Shown here: piece by piece, positions 29,995-41,358 of the stretch | Layout: every line of letters begins with the position of its first letter | How positions within the stretch are numbered: the stretch's first letter is position 1 | Assembly (NCBI RefSeq): GCF_000143415.4 | Contig: NW_003314282.1 | Coordinates: 1,795,767-1,859,766, forward strand | Source of the DNA: Selaginella moellendorffii | Taxonomy: Eukaryota > Streptophyta > Lycopodiopsida > Selaginellales > Selaginellaceae | Length of the DNA: 64,000 nucleotides | Reading direction: 5' to 3' | The notes under the pieces: generated by a model | Databases searched by the model: none | What the model saw: only the letters and a program-made list of their open reading frames with translations | What the model was told of the DNA's origin: nothing | Translations under genes and position numbers: made by a program

Positions 29995-31811
29995 TTACCG
30001 GAATGTTAGACAAAACCGAGCTAACGAGTCACAGCTCATCCTCGATGCAATATCCGCAATGGTCGAGGCGGTGGAAGCTGTAACATAATCGACGAGCTTG
30101 AGCTCACAAATCTCTTTCAAGTTGGATGCTTGTGTAAGCACCGCAGAGTGACCACCTCCAGCAGCTAAGCACGTAATCTCTCCAACACACCTGGAAGAAC
30201 ACACCAAAGCTTTTCTCGCTTGGAAGAAAGCTTGCTTGGTAAAACTTACCAGTCGATTGGAGAAGGATACCAGGCATAATAAGCTTTGCCAGAATCTGCC
30301 TGTCCATAGCTGTTGTAGCCGCAGCCAAGCAGCCGGCCATTCGCCATCCGGACGAGAGTGTGGAGATCTCCACAAGTTGCTGAGCGAGCACCGGATGGGA
30401 TCACTAGAACCGGAATCCGCTGGAAGAAAAAGTCGATGTCACTACTGCCGCAGATGCGATCTTGCCGGGGCCCCAGACCAAGTTGTCCTGCGTGACTTCC
30501 ACCCCACATATATAATCCTCCGGCAGAGGAGATCGCGCAGGAGTGGACTCCACCGGCAGATATCTGGACGACATCCACGCCTTCCAGCGTCACCACTCTT
30601 CTCGGAAGAACTTCCTTGTTACCGGATTGCAAACTTCTGTGACCAAGTTGTCCGGAAGATCCCAGTCCCCAGGTGTATCTACAGGAAAGTTGCAAAAACC
30701 ATTAGCAATAAACGATCGAAAGAAGAAAGAACAGTAAACAAGAGTAAAAAAAAGATCGCTCACTCCCTGACAGTTCCCATCTCTCAATCCGGCAAGAGCA
30801 CAACTTACACATCGCCATTGTGTGCAATCGCTGCTGTGTGATACTCGCCACACACCACTTGCTTCACTTTGACAGTTTCAACCGGCTCGTTGAGGAACTT
30901 AACGAAAGAGGTGACAATTTTTGCTCCTTGGAGCCCCTCGCAGCTGATCCCTCGGCCGAGTTGGCCATGCTCATTGTATCCTGTTCAAGGAAATCCGCAA
31001 TGCCAAGGCAAGCACAAAAACAAATCTAGAACTGTGTCAATCCCCACTCGCAAATGATAGATAGAACTAAAGAGCAAACCAAGGAAAAAAATGGAAGGAA
31101 GGTGGTAGAGAAGTACCCCACGTTTGAAGAACACCGTGCTCTGAAAGAGCTGCGGCGTGTGCTCCTCCACAGGCTACTTGAATGACCACCTGAGATAGCG
31201 ATGAAATGAAAACTTCCATGAAGAACAAAAAAAAAAGGAGAACTTTACTGTGCTAGATGAGAATGCTCCAGAGAACAATCGAGGCGAATTTGATCCCTGG
31301 CAAAAGAAAAAGAGAGGAAGAACCAATGAGCAAAAGAATGCGAAAGAACAAAAGAGTTACCTGGTTTTGTCCCCAAATCCACATCCTGCCACGACAAGTT
31401 CCATCTCTAGAATCAGCGATGGCGGCAGTGCAATTGGCTCCACAAGCAACCGACTTGACAGCCTCGTCTCGCAATCCATAGACTCTCTTCGGCCGATCGG
31501 AGTTTGTCTCAGATCCATCGCCGAGTTGCCCGAATTGATTGGATCCTACGCTAGTTCATCCCGGTTCTAAGGATGGAACGAAAGAAAGAAAGAAACTCAC
31601 CCCAGGTAAAGAGGGATCCATCCGAGGCGATGGCGGCAGTGTGCTCGAGGCCGCAAGAAATGGCGATGAGTCGAAGCGACGATGGATGGATCGCGACTCT
31701 GATGGGATGCGGCACCGCGTTGTGGATTGCCGATTCTTGCCCTGCCTGGCCGCATTGATTGTAGCCCCACGCATAGAGAACGCTCCTCGCGGGCACTGGC
31801 TGCTCCTCCAT
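29995..31811 (-). CDS. RCC1-repeat protein (TCF1/UVR8-like family)
   Basis: About eight exons. Joined, they give successive RCC1 blades: LYAWGYNQCGQAGQ, SLFTWGSNQFGQLGDG, RMWIWGQNQ, LQTWGYNEHGQLGRG, YTWGLGSSGQLGH, LYMWGGSHAGQLGLG, LLGCGYNSYGQAD. These predict a seven-bladed beta-propeller. The C-terminal tail after the last blade (ELKLVDYVTASTASTIADIASRMSCDSLARFC) is an added helical segment resembling that of plant TCF1-type RCC1 proteins. The Trp-rich UVR8 chromophore cluster is not evident, so a UV-B receptor role is not supported. Start MEEQPVPARSVLYAWG at 31811. Nuclear/chromatin association is typical of the family. Confidence 0.8.
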
Positions 31812-32031
31812 CTCGTCTATAACCTAGAACAGTTTAAATTAAAGGTCAAGGAAAGTTACTTTTAAAAATACCTTAGTTTACTTATTTACCATTTATAGCG
31901 TGCTTACGTGTCATTATTGCGTGGCACTTCATAGTGACTTAGTCCCACGTCATAGTGACACGTAATCAAGCCATAAGGAGAATATTCGAGGTTTGTGACA
32001 GGATCAACCATTTAGCTTTTAAGTTGGAGCT

Positions 32032-33733
32032 ATGGCGGCGATAGAGGAAGAAGGCGCCAGGGCGGCGATGGAGATCGTCTTCTACGATGTTGAGACGACG
32101 GTGCCGGAGGTGAAGGGGCAGGGTTATGATATCCTCGAGTTTGGCGCTGTGGTGGTGTCGGCCAGGGGACTGGGGGAGCTCGATTCCTTCACCACGCTCG
32201 TCCGCCCCTCATCCCTAGCCCTGGTCAGTCCCAGGAGCGTCTCCTGCAATGGGATCGTCCAGGACAGCCTCGTCGGAGCTCCATCGTTCCTGGAGATCGC
32301 CGATCGCGTCCATGCTCTGCTTCACGGTGAGTTTCTTGATGGATATTTTGGTGATTTTCTTGGCCGATTGATCGATCAGGGCGCGTGTGGGCGGGGCATA
32401 ACATCTTGCGCTTTGACAATCTCCGGATCAAGGAGGCTTTCGCGAGCATTGGAAGGGCTGGGCCGGAAGCCGCTGGCCACATTGATACATTTCCATTGCT
32501 GCGAAAAAGCTTTGGCCAGAGAGCTGGAAATCTCAAGGTATGTTTTGCTTTGCTTTTCTTCTCCATCGATTCCAGGCTTCCTTTAGATGGCAACTCTAGC
32601 ATCTTATTTCGGGCTTGGCAAGCAAGAACACAGGTAGAGCGATCCACTCCCATCTCTCTTTTTTATTTGTTTCTAACTTTCTCTTTCTCGTCCAGGAGTC
32701 TCGCGGACGTCCGTATGAACATCGAGGTTCTAAAGCTGTGTGCTACCGTACTCTTCCTGGTAAGGTCACCATTCTTGCAAGTTCTAAGCTCTCATGGTGT
32801 TTTCTTCTCGATTAATCTAGGAATCCAACTTCCCCGACATCTTCCCAATGGAGAGCATCGTCTCTCCAAATCAAAACTCGCCTTTTCTCGTCCCCGAGAG
32901 GCGCCAGAGCGCCAGGCTCTCGAGCTTGCGAGGAGACGCCTTTAATTTCAACTTGCTGGCCGTGTCACTGGAGGAGGCGATCAAACACGACGATGCGAAT
33001 GGACACAAGCTTGAATCGAGAGAAGAAACCACCATGATATCTGCAACAACAACAAGAACAATCGAGCAAGCTACAGAACAAGAGAGAGTTTCCGAGGATT
33101 TAAGGAACGACAAGTTCTTACGTCCAGACGAGATCTTCCTGGACTTTTTAGACGCCACGCACAATCCCGATGGGAAGTGGATCACTCTCCAGCACGCATC
33201 GCAGCAGCTCTGCATTCGCGAGACAAACGCCCGGGTCAAGTTCAGTGTGAGCGACAGATTTGCTTACAGCAGCGATGGCAAGCCAACTTTCAGCATCGTC
33301 ATCGTCCCGACGCCAAAGCTGCTAGCAATCGCCAAGGAATGCGAGGTTCTCGTGAAGAAGGTGTCCACTTCCATGGGGATCGCTGCTGTGTGGCAGCCGG
33401 TGCTGGTTGCCAACGGAACTGGAGACGAAGCACTGCGCATCAAGTAAGAAAATTATTCCATCGTTCTAACTTTGAGATCAATCACACCTTTGCAGGATTG
33501 GAACCAGTGGAGATGGCGAGAGTGCGTCCTACACAACGAAGCTGTTCAAGAAGAAGCAAGAAGATGGAAGCTTAGAACGATTGAATCTACCAAGTGTAGA
33601 TCCCAAAACTTTCCAAGAATCAGTACCTGCTGGCTGTGGCGTGGACGTCGAGCTTCGTTGCGATGGCTATGCTTTCCAGGGAGGTAAAGTTGGTCTTCGA
33701 TTCTTGGCTGAGCAGCTCTTCATACTCTGCTGA
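32032..33733 (+). CDS. NEN-type DEDD exonuclease
   Basis: About five exons. The exonuclease domain has EIVFYDVETTVP (Exo I, DxE), GRVWAGHNILRFDNLRIKEAF (Exo II), GNLKMATLASYFGLG.QEHRSLADVRMNIEV (Exo III, H-x4-D). The C-terminal half carries the conserved NEN extension (DEIFLDFLD, YSSDGKPTFSIVIVP, VDVELRCDGYAFQGGKVGLRF) and stops at 33731. In Arabidopsis NEN proteins act downstream of NAC45/86 in sieve-element enucleation. The lycophyte copy would predate angiosperm phloem specialisation. Two ATGs (32032, 32068) are possible; the upstream one is preceded by GAGCT. Confidence 0.86.
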
Positions 33734-33906
33734 AACTTTCGTCAAAAACTTCGGGAGATACTAATTCTCCGTGTACAAAAATCTTCGCTGTCCATAAAAG
33801 AAAAAAGACAATTGTTACAAGCAAAGGAGCCACTTTGTTTTACAAAATGTGTCTCCAGCCTCCTAAAACTTCCTAAAACTTTCTCACATACCGGTTCCTC
33901 CAAAAT

Positions 33907-35550
33907 CTACATCCTCTTTTCGACAAAACTTTGGTGCTGGCTATTCCTCCGGTTGACAACAGTTTCACCTGGCTCGCATGGCAAGATAGTGATGCTCAGC
34001 ACTTGATTCACTACCTCGCCAAAGCGGCAGCACTGCCTTCTCGGGACCTGTCGAGGAGATCTTAGAGAACTCTAGAAAGAAAGAGGCCGGGAGATTTACC
34101 TTGAACCAATTGTTGCTCAATGGCCTGGTGACGACTCGGATGGTGTCAAAGTCGGGAGCTTTCGAGTGGCCCATCCCAGGTAGCAGTAGCCTCGACCAGC
34201 AGTAGTTCTTACATTCCTTGGCAGATGGACTGTAGAGCTTGTACTCACTCACAACTCCGCCGTCTTCACTGCTCATGGTGTTATTGAGGAAGAAGAGGAA
34301 CGGTGGCGACGGTAGCTTAACTTTGCGAGTGTCCAGATCGAACTCGGTTGGACCGTTCCTCGAGTTCCAGGCCTTGAATGTAATCTCTGCCTTCTCTAGT
34401 ACCCTGGGATAAACTAGCTGATCAAATACCTGGACAACGTAGCCAGTCGAGATTGAAAACGTGAAGCCTTTGTCCTTGTTATAGCCAATCGTCTGCTGCA
34501 AGAAGTTGGACGAGTCCGCTGTCATTGCCTTGATCAGCAGCTGCAAGCTCTCGAGGCGGGAGAGCTCGGGAAACACTGGATCCATTGCTTCAATGTGATG
34601 CATGGACACAAAAGGTGTTATAGGATGAGCACTCAGCAATCCCAGCGGGTTTCCACGTATATCCATCTGCAAAGGACGAGATTAAAAAGACAAGAAAAAG
34701 AAACTTTTTGTACCTGATGGAAACCCGAGTGTTTCGTGAGTGGGACACCGAGCTCCAAAATGCAAGCGTACAGCCGGTCGTCACTCCCAGTGAGCTGCGG
34801 ATAGTGCTCCAAGCATCTATCCTGCGATCGTGCCAAAGCCTTCGCGAGTGGATAGCTGATGGCAATGCCCCCACCTCCAAACGCCATCTGGTGGCTAAAC
34901 GCAACGTTCTGGTTATGGCTCTCGGACACACTGCCGATGTAGAACATCTGGGACGAGTCGAAAGTCCCGAGAACACGAACCAGGTTGTCCACCGAGAAGA
35001 CGGTATCGTCGTCGCAGAGAACCAGCCACTCCACACCCGTCAAGTTCATCCGGACGGTCTCGAGAACTATCCTGGCGATTCGGATTCCTGCTGGCGAGCC
35101 GTCCACATTGGTGTACCGGAACCTCGAGGTGTCCTCGGAGATCCGGATAGGCGGGAGGCCAGTGTCCCACAAGTTTGGCTCCACTGGATCGTCGTGCCAC
35201 ACGAATCCACGCATTTGTAGCGGCCGCCACCACTGCCTCACCAGCTCCTTCCGGTCGATCCACAAGCTCGCGGAGCCTGCTATGCCAAAGACGATCTGAT
35301 CCACTGCCAAGGTACTACCGCTGCCGCTACCGCTGCTGCCGCTGCTGCTGCTCTCGTCCTGCTCGATCCCGGGCAGATCGATCGGATCAAAGTCCCGGGG
35401 GAAGGTTGGAGCCCGCGAGGAATTGGCGACGAGCCCGACCCAGGCGCAGGTAAGAAGAGAGAGTGAGAACGCTGTCACGAGCAGCGTCCGGTAGTCTCTT
35501 CGATTGAGATTGAGGAAGAGCGCGATCCTCCTGCTCAGACCTAGCATCAT
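33907..35550 (-). CDS. DUF604 Fringe-like glycosyltransferase, copy 1
   Basis: Three exons. The N-terminus (RDYRTLLVTAFSLSLLTCAWVGLV) is a type-II Golgi signal anchor, then a Gly/Ser stem. The catalytic region has IVFGIAGSASLW, WWRPLQMRGFVW, EWLVLCDDDTVF (DDD, metal-binding DxD) and AFGGGGIAISYPLA, then GSDDRLYACILELGVPLTKHSGFHQ. Exon 2 continues DIRGNPLGLLSAHP...FSISTGYVVQVF. The short last exon ends with the family PRRQCC motif. DUF604 proteins belong to the GT31 Fringe group; substrate is unknown. The stop is at 33907. It is a tandem duplicate of the next gene. Confidence 0.86.
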
Positions 35551-35617
35551 CCCTTTGCGACGCTACCCTAAAACCCTACGTCAAAGGAGGAAATGGAGAA
35601 AGATCATGGAGTACCTC

Positions 35618-37253
35618 CTAGAAAGGGACGATGCTCTCGCCCGGGCGACAGTTCGTCATGTTCACTTTCACGGTTTCTCCATCGTCCCAGTCTCCGATCT
35701 GGCAGCATTGCCTGCGCGGCGCCTGGAAAGGAAGAATAGAGCAGGGAATGATAGATCCAAGATCCAAGAAAGAGAGATCCTATTCTCCAGACCTTGTACC
35801 AATCGGAATGGAGTGGCTGGGCCACGACGCGGATCATCCCTGGCAGCTTGGCTTGCGACCAGCACATCATCTTGCTCGATGTGTAGCGCTGGTAGTAGCT
35901 CTCGATCCGGCCCTCTGGATCCCTCTCCTGGGCGTCGGCGAAGAACAAGAACGGCTGCTTGCAGATCCAGAAGGAGTTCCTGGAATCCAGATCGAATTCG
36001 CGGCTGTGACGCTTGTGATTCCACGCGCTAAACGTAATCTCCGCCTTCTGGAGCACCTTGGGGAAGACGATCTCCGGGAACACCTGGACGACATAGCCGG
36101 AGGAGATCGAGAACGTGAGCCGGCGCTGCCGATCGTAGCAAATCGCCTGCTGCAAGAACCCCGGGCCGTGGAGATGCATCGATCGCGCCAGCGCCCGCGC
36201 GCCCTGGAGCGCATCCACATTGGGGAAGAGATCCACGAACTCGAGGTGATGGATCGACACGAACGGCGCCACGGGATGCGCGGCCAGCAGCCCCATCGCA
36301 TTGCCGCGGACATCGCACTGCAAGAAAAGAGGAATCGATCGATCAGCAGCGCCATCGATCGCTCCCTAGCTAGCCAGCTCCAAGAAACCAAAATATTTCG
36401 ACAGGAGAAACCCTAGGAGAGAGAGTTCTAGGAGTTCTATCTCTCTTACCTGGTGGAATCCAATCTCGCGAGTGAGCGGCACGCCCAGCTCCGCGATGCA
36501 AGCCCGCAATCGATCGTCGCTGCCGATGAGCTGAGGGTAGTGCTGGAGGCACTCGTCCTGGATCCCGGCGATGGCCTCCGCGAGGGGGTAGCTAATGGCG
36601 AATCCCGCGCCGCCAAAGGCCATGTCGTAGCTAAACGCGACGTTCTGGGCGTGGCTCTCCGAGGTAGCGCCGATGTAGACGAGCTGCGATGGATCATACT
36701 TGGCAAGAACTCTCACGAGATTCTCCACCGAGAAAACCGTGTCATCGTCGCAGAAGACGAACCACTTGATCGATCCGGGCAGCCCTAGCTGGAACGTCTC
36801 GAGCACGATCCGAGCGATCCGGACGCCATTTGGGTGCCCGAGAGCTCCGCCCCGGATTGGATCTCGGAGCCTCTCCAGCGTGTTCTCCGATACGCGAATC
36901 TCCGGGAGCCCATCGATCGCCTCGCCCTCTCGATCCGGCTCGCGCTCCAGCCACACGAAGCCACGCATCGCATCCGGGCGCCACCATAGCCGGACGAACT
37001 CCCTGCGCCGCGGCCACAGCCCCGACGATCCGGCGATGCCGAAGACGATGCTCTGGAGCTCGGAATCGACCGTGCTGTTTTTGGGGCGGTGGACGATCCG
37101 GCGCTGCTCGATCACGCTGGGATGGGATTTGCGCTCCGCGACGCTGCCGATGGAGAGGACAAAGGCGATCCACGCGCAGCTGGCGATGAGCAAGAGGGCG
37201 GCAATCGTCACCGGACGAGACCCCAGATTCCTCCTTACCATCGCCGTGAGCAT
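35618..37253 (-). CDS. DUF604 Fringe-like glycosyltransferase, copy 2
   Basis: Same three-exon structure as the neighbour, same strand, with a 68-bp gap between the stop of this gene (35618) and the neighbour's start (35550). ATG 37253 has a good context (GCCACCATG). Signal anchor: PVTIAALLLIASCAWIAFVLS. Motifs: IVFGIAGSSGLWPRR, KWFVFCDDDTVF, YDMAFGGAGFAISYPLAEAI, GSDDRLRACIAELGVPLTREIGFHQ, FSISSGYVVQVF, and APRRQCCQIGDWDDGE in the last exon. It is more GC-rich than copy 1 and the gene bodies are clearly diverged, so the duplication is old. Golgi localisation is predicted. Confidence 0.86.
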
Positions 37254-37439
37254 GGTGGCTGCTAGAAACAAATCTCCTCCTCCTCCTCCTCACTCCCATC
37301 CGCCATAGCCAGGCCACGATGGAAGAGTCAATCAAAATGTTGCTACCATACTAAAGACTACCTAGTCCTTTTTCCCTGCTAGGTCTAAAAGCAAGAATAG
37401 CCATTAGGGTTTAAGGGGTTTATCACATTTTCGCTAGAG

Positions 37440-37838
37440 ATCACGTAAGATTTTGGAGGAATCTCTTAGAATCTCTATCTTGGAGGAATGTCTGAAGAAA
37501 AAACCAATTTTTTCTTCTCATGGATTGAAGGAATTAAGCGTCCAAGCATCGAAAGATCACGAGTTCTATCTTCCTTGGAGGAATCTCTATGATCGCATTC
37601 TATCTTTCCTGCGATCTTGGAGGAATCTCCATGACTTGAAAAGCAAATTTTTTTCTCATTCTCTTCTCATGGATTGAAGAAGTTATGCGTGAGACCACTG
37701 TCCACTTCGCTCCAGATCCCTCCAGCGTGAATGTGATGCTAGAGATCACGAGTGTGATCGCATTCTATCTAGAATCTCTATTCCTGCTACCTTGGAGGAA
37801 TCTCTGCGACTCTGGGCGAGAAACAAACCAATTTTTTC
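37440..37838. repeat. Degenerate tandem copies of the LHT gene tail
   Basis: The sequence around the transporter's stop codon (plus strand TTTTTTCTT..ATGGATTGAAG.A.TTAAGCGT) occurs at about 37504, 37662 and 37829, with CTTGGAGGAATCTC between copies. The copy at 37683-37744 also repeats the coding sequence for the last residues (GIWSIVDSG region). Only the copy at 37839 is joined to the gene. Confidence 0.6.
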
Positions 37839-40005
37839 TTATGGATTGAAGAAGTTAAGCGTGAGACCACTGTCGACTATACTCCAGATCCCTCCAGCCG
37901 TGAAGGTGATGCTAAAAACAATGCCCAGGATCCCCAGCGTCCAGTTGAGATACCAGGTGAAGCTGAACCTCGGTGGCTTCTTGATCTTGAGCCACATGAA
38001 GCACGGGTAGCAGAACGTCACGGGGACGCTCGTCAGTCCGCCTAGCAGCCCCGCGAAGCTGGAGATGAAAGGCAGCGCCACTCCGACGAAGAACGCGAAG
38101 AAGGTGAAGAAGAGGCGGAAGGCAACGCGAGCGAGGAGAGGCGTTGGCTTGTTCTTCCTGGCCGTGAAACTCTGCTCGAACGCGTCGAACATCGGCATGG
38201 AGTAGATCTGGAAGCTGCTGATCGAGTTGAGGACGACGAACAAGAAGGTGATGGCCATCCACGGGCTTGGGATGTCTGGATGGAGCGCGTACATGGAGAA
38301 GAGAATTCCACTGGGAAGCATCTGGACGAAGAAAACCACGTAAAAATCAGTTTTTTTCGTGTTCGAGAGTTTTTGAAGCTCACCATTCGTCCGTAAGCCC
38401 AGTATCCGGCGATGGCGATCGGGAAGTAGCAAGCAGCGACTATCGCAAACGCAACTTTGGCTCCTCTCCACATTGGAGACTTAGCCGGGTGTTTCAAAGA
38501 GGATGGCATCGTTCCCTGTGATTAGAGCAAAAGCTAAGAAAAACGCGATTTTTCCTATGAAGTACCTGGATCTCGAGCACTAGATTGTGTCCGCGAAATG
38601 CAAACGCGATGATCCCGAGAGCATTGAGAACCGAGAAGATGTTCCCGGCGGTGTGATCCGGCTTGACGATATCATACGTTATTCCCGGTGGTCTCGGCCT
38701 GCTGATGGATAGCGTCCAGACCAAGGTGGTGTAAGCCACGGCCATGACGGCTCCAACCAGAGAAACTCCAGCGATGGAGTTGAGGTTTGGAAGCTGCGCG
38801 AGGATAGCACACAAGATCGTGAAGACGAGGTACCACTCCACGGTTGTGAGTGATCCTCCGTGGCAATCCCGGCACACGGTTCTGTAAAAGAGCTCCAGAG
38901 TTCCACCGCCGATGATGATGAGCCCGGTTGCGGTTCCTCCCGAGAGATTTACGACCGGGAAGATTGCTAGCCACGCTCCAAGCTTTGGTCCTGAAAGAAA
39001 AAGCATGGAGATACTTTTTCGTGAGCAAAGTTCTAGAGTTAGTTTCAAAGTTTACCAAAAGCTTCTTGAGCGAGCTCGACGTATCGACTGTGGCGTTTGC
39101 CAGGGACAGCTTCGTGTAGCTGGATGAGGATCCAGAGTGTGTAGAGCTGCCAAATAAAAGCTGCCACCAGAGCCAAAACTCCCCAAGTCCTGTACCAAAA
39201 AGGAAAAGAAGAACTTTGTCAAAAGTTGATCGAGAAAAGCTAGCTATGGAAGACAAATCCACCAAGAAACCTGACAAGAATCTCTTCAAAATTCATACAA
39301 ATCAAAGCTAGATCGCACCATTAGTCAAGCAAAAACTTGGATTTGGATAGTAGAACGAGGAAGTTGTGAAAGAAGAGATGATATCGATCCAAAAGATAAG
39401 CAAAGAAAATCTCAACAGTCCGTCACAAACCACGCAAGCACGAAGAGAGATGAAAGCTCGCTAGAACAAACTAGAAACCATAGAAGAAGATCTTACCAGC
39501 CAAGGAACGTAAGAGCCACCGGGAGCAAGAGCGCTTGGAATCCAATGCTCGCGTTGAGATTGTGGAACGCCGAGTAGTAAGCATTCCCATTGCGCGAGGC
39601 CGTGATGGGGAGCCACGCTTCCTGGGGATTGAGCTTGGTGATATGCCCGATATCCTCGAGATAAGCTCTCATATTCGTGAGAGCCTTCCTCATGGGCGTT
39701 CCAATCGGCGAGAAGAGCACCTTGGGCGATCGCAGGAGGCGCGAGGATGGATTGGGTTGCTGGCGAGCCGGGGATCCAAGATTCGATGGCGGGCGAGTGC
39801 TGGATGGAGTGGGAGTGTAAGTCCCATTCCCCTGCGGCGTGAGCATCCCGGACGATGGTGTGTGGCCTTGGAATGGAGGAGCGATCGATGCCCAGTGGCT
39901 GCCGGTGGGCGTCAGCGGCGGCGTGGATGCATTGGGCGTCGCTGGGATTGACACCACTTCCCTCTCGATCACCTCGTGGACGAGGAGATTGGAGCGATCC
40001 TCCAT
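37839..40005 (-). CDS. Amino-acid transporter, lysine/histidine transporter-like 8 (LHT8/AATL1) type
   Basis: Six or so exons. Exon 1 (40005-39497) encodes a long Ser/Thr/Pro-rich cytosolic N-terminus typical of the LHT8/AATL1 branch (TPPLTPTGS, RLLRSPKVLFSPIGTPMRKA), then LNPQEAWLPITASRNGNAYYSAFHNLNA and the first membrane helices. Later exons give PKLGAWLAIFPVVNLSGGTATGLIIIGGG, FRGHNLVLEIQGTMPS, KSPMWRGAKVAFAIVAACYFPIAIAGYWAYG and IKKPPRFSFTWYLNW. These are hallmarks of the AAAP/LHT family, about 10-11 helices, plasma-membrane proton-coupled amino-acid uptake. Ends SGLTLNFFNP. The 3' end has been reiterated downstream. Confidence 0.87.
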
Positions 40006-40623
40006 AGCTCAAACCAGTTGGATCTTCCAATCAGATAGATGGGTGCTCCAATTGATCTGCTCGCTATCGATCGGCGCTGCCCATCTGGTGGATCTGGGTG
40101 ATCGACGAAGAAGAGGAGGAGGAATTTCAAGTGGAAATCGCGGCCCCCGCCAACTGTGCCAACCAGAAGTCCGCGCACAATGCGATTGACAAAAGGGGAT
40201 GATGGGCAACGACGAAGACTCGCGGTGGCCATGTTGACAAAAGATCAATCTCTGACAGGAAAAAATCTACATCTACTTTGCGACTATCCGTGCCAAGAGC
40301 GCAAATCGATCGGACCAGCTGGCCAGTCCATTTCACCCAGCTTGACTGACTATTTCTTTAAACCCTAGAATCCAGGAGGGAAGAACCCTAATTCCCCCTC
40401 CTTTTTTCTTTCGCTGGCGGTGATGTGAAATGTGATTGATGCTGCTGCTAGGATCTCTCCCGAGCGATGCTTTGCCCTAAAGATGGTAGAGCGACCTTGT
40501 GAGGATTTAGGTGCGGCACAGCGATGATTCAAGCTCCTTACTCAGCTGAGCCAGAGACAGAACCCTAAAATTATTTTAGGCGGTCTTTTCGCCACCCGAA
40601 TCCCTAACCCTAGTTTCAGTTCA
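40006..40623. other. Intergenic; promoter of the transporter and of gene A1
   Basis: Promoter of the transporter on the left; on the right a 17-bp palindrome CCTAAAATTATTTTAGG at 40565-40581 just upstream of gene A1. No gene between. Confidence 0.5.
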
Positions 40624-41358
40624 ATGGGAGAGTTAGACGCAGCGCTCCAGGAAGCCGTGGCGGACTACGACCGTGGCGACAAGGGGCCATTTCTTGTGGC
40701 CCAAGAGGTACCTTGGCAAACGTATGATGAATGGATGTGTTGCCTCGAGTGTTGCTGGCGGCTAGGATACAAGGCCGGCGATGTGTGGATGTACGGGGAT
40801 CCTTCCCTCGTGCACCGGACAATCTCAAACTGGTTCAACGCTACGATCATCACCCAGATCCAGCTGATGCCCGAGGTTGAGTGCGCGATCGACGTGATCT
40901 CCGCCGCCGGGGCTTCCCGGCTAGAGACAGTTCAGGGCGACAAGGAGCCTGACCTCTGCTATTTCTCCGCGTCAAGGCTCGAGCCAGTGCGAGCCGTGAT
41001 CGAGGTGGCGTACAGGAACGAGGGGCTGGAGGCGCTCAAGAGCTCGGTGGATATGTGGGAAGCCAGTGGCTCGCGGCTGGCGATTGGTGTCAAAATCACC
41101 CGGGAGCTCGATCTCACATTTGTAGCCAAAGAGCGCGGCGCAGCGGCGCTGACGGAGATAAAGTTTGGGCCTGAGTTCTTGGACGAGAGTAACAAGGAAG
41201 CGTTTGTAATGGAATTTCCGTTGTCGTGCTTTACTGGGGATGTGGAGGGCGATCACCGCATCAGGTTTGATCTCTTTGGGCTGCAACAGTATGTTATTAA
41301 GATGATTGAGTGGGAAAGACTAGCAAAGGAAATGGAGATGCCTGTAAAGAAAGAGTGA
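40624..41358 (+). CDS. Restriction-endonuclease-fold-like protein A1
   Basis: Intronless, 244 aa, no signal peptide or membrane helix. Residues ~105-165 resemble the PD-(D/E)XK-like core of the Uma2/fungal 'restriction endonuclease-like' families: KEPDLCYF (Pro-Asp at 109-110), AVIEVAYRNEG (Glu127 on the next strand), then LKSSVDMWEASGSRLAIGVKI. The canonical Lys after Glu is replaced by Val, with a basic residue (Arg131) nearby as in Uma2-type relatives. The N-terminal third (WQTYDEWMCCLECCWRLGY, ISNWFNATIITQIQL) is predicted helical. No function is known to me; nuclease or ex-nuclease is inference from pattern. A near-identical copy lies at 52422-53156. Confidence 0.6.
   Translation: MGELDAALQEAVADYDRGDKGPFLVAQEVPWQTYDEWMCCLECCWRLGYKAGDVWMYGDPSLVHRTISNWFNATIITQIQLMPEVECAIDVISAAGASRLETVQGDKEPDLCYFSASRLEPVRAVIEVAYRNEGLEALKSSVDMWEASGSRLAIGVKITRELDLTFVAKERGAAALTEIKFGPEFLDESNKEAFVMEFPLSCFTGDVEGDHRIRFDLFGLQQYVIKMIEWERLAKEMEMPVKKE

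Noticed and set aside
35631-37335. Long frames antisense or in other frames to the second DUF604 gene
   Set aside because: High GC lowers stop frequency; only the minus-strand frame shows the DDD and PRRQCC motifs.
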